Of a stretch of 64,000 bases of DNA, positions 27,318 through 35,205 are shown piece by piece. The notes below the pieces were generated by a model. It did no database searches. It was not told the origin of the DNA and was given only the letters and a program-made list of their open reading frames with translations. The position numbers and the translations under genes are program-made. Origin of the DNA: Blastocatellia bacterium UBA7656 (lineage in GTDB: Bacteria > Acidobacteriota > Blastocatellia > UBA7656); contig DLHY01000051.1 in NCBI GenBank assembly GCA_002483445.1, forward strand, positions 1 to 64,000, in the 5' to 3' direction. Each line of letters starts with the position of its first letter. Positions within the stretch are counted from its first letter, which is position 1.

Positions 27318-28193
27318 TCACACGATGAGCCTGTAGCCCGTATCGATCTTCTGATCTTTGAGCAGAATCGCGTGAACATCGTAGGGGTGAGTGTCTTTAT
27401 TGGTGATCGTATGACTTATGACATCGAAGACGTGTTCCAGTCCTCGCGAGCGATCAATGTCGGCGTCGATTATGAATTCCAGCGCGTCTTGTTTGCGGAA
27501 GAAGGTCAATTGCAGGTTTCCCGCGGCATCGAATGTCTTGAAGCTGTCATCGAGCAGGTAGCCGGGAGGCGGATGGTGTAAACCTCCCGGCACCTCCTCG
27601 AAGAGCCTTATGTGCTGACTGTTTTTCACTTCATCCCGCAGAGCTTTATCAACATCGGCGAAGAATCTCTCACCGCGCACCCGCCTCAATGATGTGACAT
27701 AAGAAAAGGCATCGCGCTCGTTTCCAAACTTCGTGGCTTTCATCTTCGCGTACAGGTTCAACAATCCGGCTTTGCGAATATCATCCAATGCCTGATAAAG
27801 AGCCTCGCCCTGCTGGCCCGCATTCCCTTCGACAGTGGAGTTATCAAGAACCTGTTTGAGGTCTGCTCCCAGGCCGGCGTAGGGAGGGAACTCGACGCTG
27901 GCGACTTTATCCGGGTCGGGAACCAGCGTAAAGATGTGCTTCAGCGACTCGCCTCCTTTGATCCTTAGAAACAATCCCTCCGGTCGATAGCGAACGGGAA
28001 ATACCTGCACCTGGTATCTTCCTCCATTCGAGCTATCGAGATTGTCGAAGGTCAGCCGCTTGCTGGCGTCGTGTTTAGGCGCGTTTGCAAAGTTGGTCAG
28101 AACGGTGTGTTTGACTGAAACACTCACTGTCTCTTTGGGCTTCTCGCCGTAGAGATCGACGAAAGTGAAAACGAATTTTTCATTGCCTGCCAT
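27318..28193 (-). CDS. Hypothetical protein, lipid/carbohydrate-like beta domain plus helical part
   Basis: 291 residues from ATG 28193, which has AGGAG upstream. I do not recognise the family. Residues 1-95 are beta-rich (FVFTFVDLYGEKPKETVSVSVKHTVLTN; GRYQVQVFPVRYRPEGLFLRIKGGE), the middle (~110-200) is helical, and the C-terminal part carries HHPPPGYLLDDSFKTFD and EFIIDADIDRSRGLEHVFDVISH. No signal peptide or membrane helix. It is convergent with hemL, and its left edge is only 32 bases from that gene. Cytoplasmic location is inferred. Confidence 0.6.
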   Translation of the reverse strand: MAGNEKFVFTFVDLYGEKPKETVSVSVKHTVLTNFANAPKHDASKRLTFDNLDSSNGGRYQVQVFPVRYRPEGLFLRIKGGESLKHIFTLVPDPDKVASVEFPPYAGLGADLKQVLDNSTVEGNAGQQGEALYQALDDIRKAGLLNLYAKMKATKFGNERDAFSYVTSLRRVRGERFFADVDKALRDEVKNSQHIRLFEEVPGGLHHPPPGYLLDDSFKTFDAAGNLQLTFFRKQDALEFIIDADIDRSRGLEHVFDVISHTITNKDTHPYDVHAILLKDQKIDTGYRLIV

Positions 28194-28530
28194 GTCATTC
28201 TTCTCCTGACTTTTAATCGCCTCTGTTTGTATAGACGGATTTTCTGCTGAAAACTCTGCAATTTTGCGAGAGCTTCGATCTGATGCGCTGATGATGCAGT
28301 CCGAAAAAATAAAATTCCAACCAAATGAAAACAGGCCGCGTCATAAGTGTCGGTCGGACCCGGCTCATCGAAAGCAGGGTTAAACCGGTGACCGAGGTAT
28401 GAAAGTCGCTTTATATTTGAGAAGGAGTCCGTGATGCAGTGCGACCTGCCAGGTTGCGCGCGCACGGAAAGTATGAAAATCAGGAAACTCGCAGGCTGGC
28501 AGCCTGCTATACTTTTTTGAGGAGATGAAA
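28194..28530. repeat. Intergenic region with composite REP-like element
   Basis: Between divergent genes. At 28441-28459 lies GCGACCTG-C-CAGGTTGCGC, followed by GTATGAAAATCAGG and at 28491-28507 GCAGGCT-GGC-AGCCTGC. The first palindrome and tail resemble 192-235, and the second resembles the pair before rpmI. The GAGGAG for the next gene follows immediately. The rest of the region shows nothing I can name. Confidence 0.7.
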
Positions 28531-28998
28531 ATGCGAAACCTATTTGGGAAAAATCTGTTCAGCTTGATGATCGTATGTTTATTGCTTGCTTTGTCCGTAT
28601 CGGCGCTGGCGCAGGGCCGCTATCGCGGACGCCGCTACACGAAGGCGGATGTCGACCGAATAATCAAGAGGGTCGAAACCCATAGTGATTCGTTCGTCAA
28701 AGCCGTTGATCGCTCGCTCGACAACGGGCGATTGGATGGAACCGAGGCCGAAGACCGCATCAACGATCAGGTCGAAGACCTTGAGAAGGCGCTCGATGAA
28801 TTGCGCCGCGAATTCGACAAGAGAGACGGATGGCTTGAAGTTCGCGAAAACGTCGTCAAGGTGATAGATGAAGCCGAAGATGTCAACGCCATCTTTCACC
28901 GCCGTCGTCTCAGTCGCTTCATCGAATCCGAATGGGTCAGACTTCGCGCCGAGATCAACAAACTGGCCGGAATCTACAACGCCCGCCTTTTGAAGTAA
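28531..28998 (+). CDS. Small secreted helical protein, unknown
   Basis: 155 residues from the ATG at 28531, six bases after GAGGAG (an ATG at 28525 overlaps the ribosome site). The signal peptide ends near SALAQGRYRGRR. The mature protein is almost entirely helical and charged (KADVDRIIKRVETHSDSFVKAVDRSL; DQVEDLEKALDELRREFDKRDGW) with repeated Asp/Glu/Arg. Similar small exported proteins are frequent in acidobacterial genomes, without known function. Confidence 0.7.
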   Translation: MRNLFGKNLFSLMIVCLLLALSVSALAQGRYRGRRYTKADVDRIIKRVETHSDSFVKAVDRSLDNGRLDGTEAEDRINDQVEDLEKALDELRREFDKRDGWLEVRENVVKVIDEAEDVNAIFHRRRLSRFIESEWVRLRAEINKLAGIYNARLLK

Positions 28999-29112
28999 TA
29001 TAACGATTCAGTTCAAACCTGTCGCCAGAGTCGCTCCCGGCTCTGGCGATTTTCTTTTGCGCCCAATCGGGGCTAGAATGAAGCTCTCAATGCATACTGA
29101 GGAGAGAAGGCT

Positions 29113-30783
29113 ATGGCAGCAAAGGAAAGCATCGAACGACCGCGCGCTTATCGCGATGTCACCGTCGGCGAACTGCTCGCGTTGCTTGCGCGCGACTATC
29201 CACAAAATGAATCGCTCATCTATCCCGACCGCGAGTTGCGATATGATTTCAGCCAGCTTGAATGGATGGCTCGCCAGATAGCCAAAGGATTGATCGCAGC
29301 GGGCGTCGAGCGCGGCGAAAGAGTGGCCCTCTGGGCTACGAACGTTCCCGAATGGGTAGTCCTTCAATTCGCGCTTGCAAAGATCGGCGCAGTGCTTGTC
29401 ACCGTCAACACCAATCTGCGCGGCCCTGAAATCGAATACCTGCTCAAACAATCCGAAGCCTCCACGCTCATCACCATCTCAGGCTTTCGCGATGTGAGCT
29501 ATGTCGATACCGTCTACGAAATCATTCCCGAACTGCGCGCGAGCGAAGAAGGCGCTTTGAACTCCGTGAATTTCCCCTTCCTGCGCCGAGTTATCTACAT
29601 AGGCGAAGATCACCCGGAAGGAATGATCCGTTATGACTCGCTGCTCGCGCGCTCCGAAGAGGTGAGCGATGAGCAACTCGATGAGCAAATGCAGACGCAG
29701 AGTCTCGATGATGTAGTAAATATGCAATACACCTCCGGCACAACAGGATTTCCCAAGGGGGTGATGCTGACCAGTCGCAACATAGTCAACAACGCCTACT
29801 GGCTTGGTGAAGGGCTTGCCTACACTTCGCGTGACAAGCTGTGCGCGCCGGTTCCTTTTTTTCATTGCTTCGGCTGCGTGATCGCAGTCCTCGGCGCATA
29901 CACTCACGCCGCGTCCCTTGTGTCTCTCGAATGGTTCGATCCTCTCCGCGTCCTTCAATACATCGAGCGCGAGCGATGCACCGCGCTTTATGGCGTGCCG
30001 ACGATGTTCATCGCCGAACTCGAACAACTCGATTTTCATAGCCTCGATCTGTCGAGCCTCAGGACAGGAATCATGGCAGGCTCGCTTTGCCCTGAGCCGC
30101 TGATGCGAAAAGTGATGGATCGGATGAATCTCACCGAGATGACTATAGCCTACGGACTCACTGAAGCCTCGCCTGGAATCACACTCACCTCTCGCGATGA
30201 CAGCTTGGAGATGCGAACTCAAACCGTAGGCCGCCCTTTGCCGGATGTCGAAGTGAAGATAGTCGATCCCGCGACGGGCGAAGAGTGCGCTTCGGGAGTT
30301 GCAGGCGAGCTTTGCTGTCGCGGCTACAACGTGATGAAGGGCTACTACAACAACGCGAAAGCCACTGCTGAAGCCATTCTCAAGGATGGCTGGCTGAGAA
30401 CGGGCGATCAGGCGACGATGGACGAATCGGGATATGTGAGGATTACGGGACGCATAAAAGATTTGATTATCAGAGGCGGAGAAAACATCGCGCCGAAAGA
30501 GATAGAAGATTTGCTGCTGACTCATCCGCTGATAGCCGATGCTTATGTTTATGGAATACCCGATGAGAAGTACGGCGAAGCAGTGGCGGCTGCGATCCGC
30601 TTGAAGCCCAGCGAAGAGGCGACGCCCGAAGAGATTCGATCATTTTGCGAAGGGCGACTGGCGAAATTCAAAATCCCGCGTCACATCCGCTTCGTCGATT
30701 CATTCCCGATGACCGCATCAGGCAAGGTGCAGAAGTTCAAGTTGAGAGAGATGCACGTCGGGGATGAAGAGGTGAAGGGGTGA
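29113..30783 (+). CDS. AMP-forming acyl-CoA synthetase
   Basis: 556 residues. Adenylating-superfamily motifs: YTSGTTGFPKGVMLT (P-loop-like A3), YGVPTMF, YGLTEASPGITLT (A5), RTGDQATMDESGYVRITGRIKDLIIRGGENIAPKEIE (A7-A8), and the catalytic lysine in PMTASGKVQKFKLRE (A10). It activates a carboxylic acid, probably a medium or long-chain fatty acid, to its CoA thioester. The enoyl-CoA hydratase genes at 41-43 kb would use such products. The decayed fragment at 7713-7970 resembles the C-terminal domain of this enzyme class but is not identical to it. Confidence 0.93.
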   Translation: MAAKESIERPRAYRDVTVGELLALLARDYPQNESLIYPDRELRYDFSQLEWMARQIAKGLIAAGVERGERVALWATNVPEWVVLQFALAKIGAVLVTVNTNLRGPEIEYLLKQSEASTLITISGFRDVSYVDTVYEIIPELRASEEGALNSVNFPFLRRVIYIGEDHPEGMIRYDSLLARSEEVSDEQLDEQMQTQSLDDVVNMQYTSGTTGFPKGVMLTSRNIVNNAYWLGEGLAYTSRDKLCAPVPFFHCFGCVIAVLGAYTHAASLVSLEWFDPLRVLQYIERERCTALYGVPTMFIAELEQLDFHSLDLSSLRTGIMAGSLCPEPLMRKVMDRMNLTEMTIAYGLTEASPGITLTSRDDSLEMRTQTVGRPLPDVEVKIVDPATGEECASGVAGELCCRGYNVMKGYYNNAKATAEAILKDGWLRTGDQATMDESGYVRITGRIKDLIIRGGENIAPKEIEDLLLTHPLIADAYVYGIPDEKYGEAVAAAIRLKPSEEATPEEIRSFCEGRLAKFKIPRHIRFVDSFPMTASGKVQKFKLREMHVGDEEVKG

Positions 30784-30845
30784 GGGAATGTTTAGACTTT
30801 TTGGCTCAATCCATTAGCTTTCTGTGACGTGTCTGATCGGCCCAT

Positions 30846-31277
30846 TCAATCTTTCGAGCCAAACAGTATAAGGCGGAGGGACTCCGCTTGAACTATCTCA
30901 ACTTTGTCCGTGCTTTCCTGCCTGATCTTATCGCATAGGTCTAAGAAGTTTGCCGTCGAACTGTCGGAATCCAATACTGGACCATCTCTTTCGAATGCAG
31001 CCAGAGCCTCTATGACTTTAGCCGAACCATAAACACATATTCGAGCTTTTGCATCAGCAAGTCCGGCCAGCAATTCATTACGCTTGTTCAGATCAGCTTT
31101 TCCAGATTTGGCAATTTGGGCAACGAAACGCAAGTAGTCCACTTATGACTGACTTCATAGAGTGATCAAGAGCTTTCGTTTCTCTCCCGATTTAGAAAAA
31201 TAATACTGAAGGCTTGCGCCAATGATGACGCCAATTAAGGGGAGAATTGCCGTAGCAAGAGTTAGCAATGCGTTCAT
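30846..31277 (-). pseudogene. Small membrane-anchored protein with two nonsense codons
   Basis: From ATG 31277 the frame gives an N-terminal membrane helix (MNALLTLATAILPLIGVIIGASLQYYFSKSGEKRKLL), then meets TGA at 31155-31157 and TAA at 31143-31145, after which the same frame continues for 98 residues (VDYLRFVAQIAKSGKADLNKRNELLAGL...). The reading L*SQS*VDY is what two point mutations would make of an Arg codon and a Tyr codon in LRSQSYVDY, a common pattern in small helical membrane proteins of this type. No frameshift is needed. I take it as a recently inactivated gene of unknown function; translation from the GTG at 31142 could still yield the soluble part. Confidence 0.65.
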
Positions 31278-31346
31278 AGCTTGTTAATCAACAACTCTCT
31301 CAAATCCAATGTATGATCGACAGAAATCTGTCACCTCTTCACCTCT

Positions 31347-32849
31347 TCAATGCCTGATCTTCATCCACGCCGCCGGAGCATCAAACGCGGGACTCGTCTT
31401 TGTTGTGTGACAACTTGAACAAACGGGTTTCAAATCATTGATCCGGCCATATCCTTTCACGGGATTGGCCGCATGTTCTGCGCCGGGGCCATGGCATTGC
31501 TCGCATTCGACGGCTGCGAACTTAGGCACATCGCCCTGTTTCTCAGTCACGCTTCCGTGACAGGCGATACAGCTTTGATCGAACTCCGTCGCTTTCAACA
31601 TGACTGAATCCATCGAGCGGTAATGCCTGGTGTTTACCCACTGAATGTAATGAGCCGCGTGACAGGCTGCGCAGGAAGTCGAGGAAACGAACCCTCCCGG
31701 CAATTGACCCTTGCCTGTCGTCGCTCTTTTATTGACCTGCACTCTCGTCAGCCAGTCGTCGAGAAAAGCCCGCGCGTCTTTTCTCGAATCCGTTCCGGCG
31801 CGCTCGGTCGCGACTGCAAGCTCGCGCGCTTCGGCGTCTTCAGGAACTCCGGGATCGAGAGTAATGAAACGAGAGCGAGCGGAAAACTTGTCTTTCTTGT
31901 CGCGATAGATGCGAAGTTCACCGAGCATTCGCGTCTCAAGCGGCGTGAATGCGATCAAAGTCCCGCGGATTTTCAAAGGCGGAGTGAACGGTGTGTCGTT
32001 GACCTGATTGTTGCTCGCTACCAGAGCGTCGATTCCCGCGACTTCGCGGGCCAGCCTTATGGCCGCTTCCGTTTTCACCTTCGCCAGCGCGATCACGAAG
32101 TCCGCTTTTTTTCTCGCTTCCGGCACGATCATACGCGCTGCCTCAATGGGGTCTGCCACTTTGAACCCGACTGGCGGAGCCGGGTCGGTTTCGGTCAAGC
32201 CTATGAAGGCCACTCGAAAAGGCTTTGCTTTCTTATCGCGCGAAGCGATTTCGCGGACGATGAATTTTTGCGGCGAGGCGAAGATTTCTGATTCGCTCGA
32301 AATATTCGCCGAGACCATTCGCTTCAGCACAGGTTGAGCCTCGGAGCGCGCGGCGAAAACTGATGCTTCCAACAGGCGCGAGATGAAAACAAGATCGTGC
32401 GTCGAGAGGTTGACCACGTCTACGGGAAACTGATCGTAGGCTTTGAGAATAAAATCATTCTTCGCCGCCGCATCGACTCGCGCATCGCCGTGAGTTGATC
32501 GATCATCGGCGAGGAAGTACCCGCTATCGACTGCGAGCGTGGGAATGTCTTTGAAATTTTCCCGAAAAGCTTTTATGTAGCCGACACGCCGTGCCAGTCC
32601 GCCTGTGCGCGGCTCTTTTCAGCCACAGGGTTCAAGCCCTCCGTGTATGTCGCCGCTGAAATGAATGATCAGAGCCGCTCCATCGTCCGTCCCGATTCTT
32701 TCGTTCATTGGAACGCCGATGCCTATGATTTCAGGTCTGGGGCGTTCGATTTCCTGGGCGGCTTCGGCCCCGCGCCAGATTGTAAAACAGAAAGCGGAAA
32801 CGACCAAAATCGCCGCCGCCAGCTTTATTCGTTTGATCGTATCTGTCAT
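31347..32849 (-). CDS. 5'-nucleotidase-like/multihaem cytochrome c with in-frame UGA (candidate selenoprotein)
   Basis: The frame from ATG 32849 runs 500 codons to 31347 with a single internal stop, TGA at 32619-32621 (codon 77). Residues ~10-30 form a signal anchor. Residues 60-85 read IHFSGDIHGGLEPCG-[UGA]-KEPRTGGLARR; in UshA/metallophosphatase-like relatives this motif is usually EPCGC, so the UGA stands where a Cys is expected. The phosphatase-like domain extends to ~330, and the C-terminal ~120 residues carry four haem-binding sites (CAACH, CIACH, CEQCH, CSSCH). It is probably an exported electron-transfer protein. The region after the UGA shows no decay for 423 codons. A plausible hairpin follows the UGA. 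The alternative is a single nonsense mutation. Confidence 0.75.
32579..32621 (-). promoter_or_regulatory. UGA codon and possible SECIS-like hairpin
   Basis: Directly downstream of the UGA (coding strand) the messenger can pair AGCCG with CGGCU and, after a bulged C, GCAC with GUGU, leaving a 17-base loop that begins AGG. The loop starts 15 bases after the UGA. Bacterial SECIS elements need a stem-loop soon after the UGA with a G at the top of the loop; the position here is slightly closer and the loop longer than typical, so the match is suggestive only. Confidence 0.35.
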
Positions 32850-32933
32850 ATAAGGCTCACGGTTGATATGCGCTCTGTGCGCGTCGAAAACTCTATCCTG
32901 CCCGCAGCAGATTGCGCAACCGACTCAGCAGAA

Positions 32934-33106
32934 GACAGGAGTCAGGAGTCAGAAGTCAGGAGAGTTGGCGTTTTGCTTTTTGCTCTCGCTGGTCACTCTT
33001 GAGCCAGCGATCTGCTGTAGGCGTACTGCTGAAAAGGTGAAAAGTCATGGGCGGCGGGCAGTGAGCATCTTTTATTCTGACTTCTGACTTCTGACTTCTG
33101 ACTTCT
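32934..33106. repeat. Heptamer hairpin, TTCTGAC type
   Basis: Left arm 32934-32962 (GACAGGA, GTCAGGA, GTCAGAA words) and right arm 33075-33106 (four to five TTCTGAC words) are inverted complements separated by ~110 bases. It lies between the divergent cytochrome and pilT genes and belongs to the period-7 family. Confidence 0.9.
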
Positions 33107-33125
33107 ATCTTCCCATAGATTTATA

Positions 33126-33154
33126 TTGAACCCTCGGTTTGCATGGTGTAGGCT
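33126..33154 (+). promoter_or_regulatory. Possible promoter upstream of pilT
   Basis: TTGAAC at 33126-33131 and TAGGCT at 33149-33154 are 17 bases apart. Both are partial matches to the sigma-70 consensus. If used, the transcript would start near 33161, just before the terminator hairpin at 33177. Confidence 0.3.
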
Positions 33155-33176
33155 TCGAGCAATCGAAAAAAAATGC

Positions 33177-33210
33177 CCCCGTCTGACTTCAGGTCGGAGC
33201 GGGGTTTTTT
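33177..33210 (+). terminator. Strong intrinsic terminator hairpin just before pilT
   Basis: CCCCG-TCTGAC (33177-33187), loop TTCAG, GTCGGA, a bulged G, CGGGG, then six T (33205-33210); eight A precede it at 33166-33173, so it could work on both strands. It ends 15 bases before the pilT start codon and no gene ends here on either strand, which suggests transcription attenuation or a short leader RNA. Confidence 0.7.
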
Positions 33211-33225
33211 ATTGTGCGAGGTTAA

Positions 33226-34305
33226 ATGATGAATGCTGAAATGATGAATCAGCTATTGAGCATGGCTGTTACTAACAAAGCGTCGGATGTGCATCTTCAG
33301 GTGGGCGAGAATCCTCTCCTGCGCATAAATGGAATACTGATGCAGGTCAAATATCACCCTCTCACATCTGAAGAGATGGAGATAATAGTCCGCGCGCTTG
33401 CGGGCGAAGAGCGATTCGAAAGGGAATTCCGCAGTCAAAATGAGTTCGATGTCTCTTACGAAATAATCGGAGTGGGCCGCTTTCGCATCAATGTCTATAA
33501 ACAGCGCGGGCTTTACAGCGCAGTGCTTAGAGTAGTGCCTGTTCATATCAAGAGCTTCGAAGAGTTGCATCTCCCGCCTGTGATGGCCAAGATCGCCAAT
33601 CTCCGTCGCGGACTCGTGCTTGCTTCGGGCGCTACGGGGAACGGAAAATCAACGACCGTCGCCGCCGTCATCGAGCATATCAATCGCACGCGCAAATCTC
33701 ATATCGTGACCATCGAAGAGCCTATAGAATTCCTGTTTCAAAACAAGACTTCAGTCATCTCTCAACGTCAGGTCGGAACTGACACCGAAAGCTTCAAATC
33801 GGCTCTCAGAGCCGCTATGCGCCAGGACCCCGATGTGATTTTCGTGGGAGAGATGCGCGACCGCGAAACCGTGGACATCGCGCTCAAGGCCGCCGAGACG
33901 GGCCACCTCGTCATTTCAACCATTCATACTCCCGACGCTCAGCGAACCATCGGGCGATTGATAGGCTTCTTTCCCGTTGAAGAGCATAACCTGATAAGAA
34001 CGAGGCTGGCTCAGAATCTGATGGCAGTGATGAGTCTGCGCTTGCTGATGAGCAACAACGGAGGGGGGCGCATACCTGCGGTCGAAGTCATGCTTGTGAC
34101 TCGCAGCATAGAGGAATGCATACGCAATCCTGAGCGGATGGGCGAGGTTCAGGGCTACATTCAAAAAGGCCGCGAGCTTGGTATGCAGACTTTCGATCAG
34201 CACCTCGTCGAGCTTGTGCAGTGCGGGAAAATTTCCGTCGAGACGGCGAGGCTGCACGCCACGAACTCGGCTGACCTCGACCTGATGCTGACCATCGAGG
34301 CGTGA
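33226..34305 (+). CDS. pilT: Type IV pilus retraction ATPase PilT
   Basis: 359 residues. N-terminal PAS-like domain (SDVHLQVGENPLLRINGIL), Walker A GATGNGKST, the Asp box (TIEEPIEFLF), Walker B-region (DPDVIFVGEMRDRETVDIALKAAETGHLVISTIHT) and the C-terminal AIRNLIR-equivalent region. PilT hexamers drive retraction of type IV pili for twitching. The start codon is the first of several close ATGs; GAGG precedes it. No other pilus genes are nearby. The terminator-like hairpin directly upstream implies regulated read-through or a leader. Confidence 0.93.
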   Translation: MMNAEMMNQLLSMAVTNKASDVHLQVGENPLLRINGILMQVKYHPLTSEEMEIIVRALAGEERFEREFRSQNEFDVSYEIIGVGRFRINVYKQRGLYSAVLRVVPVHIKSFEELHLPPVMAKIANLRRGLVLASGATGNGKSTTVAAVIEHINRTRKSHIVTIEEPIEFLFQNKTSVISQRQVGTDTESFKSALRAAMRQDPDVIFVGEMRDRETVDIALKAAETGHLVISTIHTPDAQRTIGRLIGFFPVEEHNLIRTRLAQNLMAVMSLRLLMSNNGGGRIPAVEVMLVTRSIEECIRNPERMGEVQGYIQKGRELGMQTFDQHLVELVQCGKISVETARLHATNSADLDLMLTIEA

Positions 34306-34311
34306 GCCGCG

Positions 34312-34953
34312 TCACGGGCTTTCACTTCTGATCGAAACTATGAACGCTGAAACGACGCGCGAGAGTTCATCGAGATGGCCTTCGAAGAAATGATCCGCGC
34401 CTTCGATCACCTTCATCTGAACCGGGCCGTTGAGCGCGGCCATGAGTTTTTCAAGATCGGCGACTGAGCCGAACTCGTCCTGTCCGCCCTGAACGAAGAG
34501 CCTGGGTTTATCGCATATCGCTTCGCTCGCGAAATCATATTTCGAAACCGGCGTCCCGACAGCGATCAGCGCGCCGATGAGAGGGTTCGGGCAGCCTGCG
34601 CGAAGCAGCACCGCGGCTCCGAATGAAAAGCCCGCGAGCCATATTTCCGCGCCCGTATATTTTTCTTCGATGAATCGAATCATTGAGCGAAGATCGTTTT
34701 GTTCACCGCGTCCCTCGTCATGCTTGCCTTCGCTTCGACCCGCGCCCCGAAAGTTGAATCGGAGTGTGGCAAATCCTGAATCGAAAAACGCCTTTGCGAT
34801 TCGGTAGACGACCTTGTTGTGCATCGTCCCGCCGAAGAGCGGATGAGGATGGCATACGACGGCAGCGCGCGTTATCTCACCCGCAGGCTCTTTCAGTATT
34901 GCTTCGATCCTGCCCGCAGGGCCGGAGATGAATATGTTGCCGGTTAAATCCAT
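34312..34953 (-). CDS. Alpha/beta hydrolase
   Basis: 213 residues. The nucleophile elbow is GFSFGAAV (Ser in the G-x-S-x-G pattern), preceded by a CHPHPLFGGTMHNKVVYRIAKAF segment and NFRGAGRSEG that are characteristic of the small serine hydrolases related to dienelactone hydrolase (YqhD/COG2945-like). Catalytic Asp is probably in QGGQDEFG and His in GADHFF. No signal peptide, so cytoplasmic. Natural substrate unknown. It is convergent with pilT, with only six bases between the stop codons. Confidence 0.85.
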   Translation of the reverse strand: MDLTGNIFISGPAGRIEAILKEPAGEITRAAVVCHPHPLFGGTMHNKVVYRIAKAFFDSGFATLRFNFRGAGRSEGKHDEGRGEQNDLRSMIRFIEEKYTGAEIWLAGFSFGAAVLLRAGCPNPLIGALIAVGTPVSKYDFASEAICDKPRLFVQGGQDEFGSVADLEKLMAALNGPVQMKVIEGADHFFEGHLDELSRVVSAFIVSIRSESP

Positions 34954-34967
34954 GCCAAAACTTTAAG

Positions 34968-35168
34968 AAGGCAAAAGCAAAAAGGCAAAAGGAAAAAGGT
35001 TTGATCCTGCGCCCCTCCGGGGCGCGTCAGATTTGCGTCTGCCTTCCGGTGCCTTCTGCACCGGTTAATATCCCTCGCCCCTTCAGGGCAAAATAGTATT
35101 TTCCGACGAGAGCCTGATACTCATACTCTTGCCTCTTGCCTTTTTCCTTTTGCCTTTTTCCTTTTTTC
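34968..35168. repeat. Heptamer hairpin, AAGGCAA type, with inner palindromes
   Basis: Left array 34968-34999 (AAGGCAA/AAGGAAA words) and right array 35129-35168 (TTGCCTT/TTTCCTT words) are inverted complements, both with 7-base periodicity. Between them are smaller hairpins such as GCGCCCC-TCC-GGGGCGC near 35010 and CCGGTGC...GCACCGG near 35048. The whole fills the 250-base gap between the divergent hydrolase and peptidase genes. Confidence 0.88.
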
Positions 35169-35205
35169 TGCGGTAGATTCACCGCACGCGACGAAGAGGA
35201 AAAAC

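Noticed and set aside
31143..31157. Selenocysteine or pyrrolysine decoding in the small membrane protein
   Set aside because: One of the two stops is TAA, which is not recoded in this way, and there is no Cys expected at the TGA.
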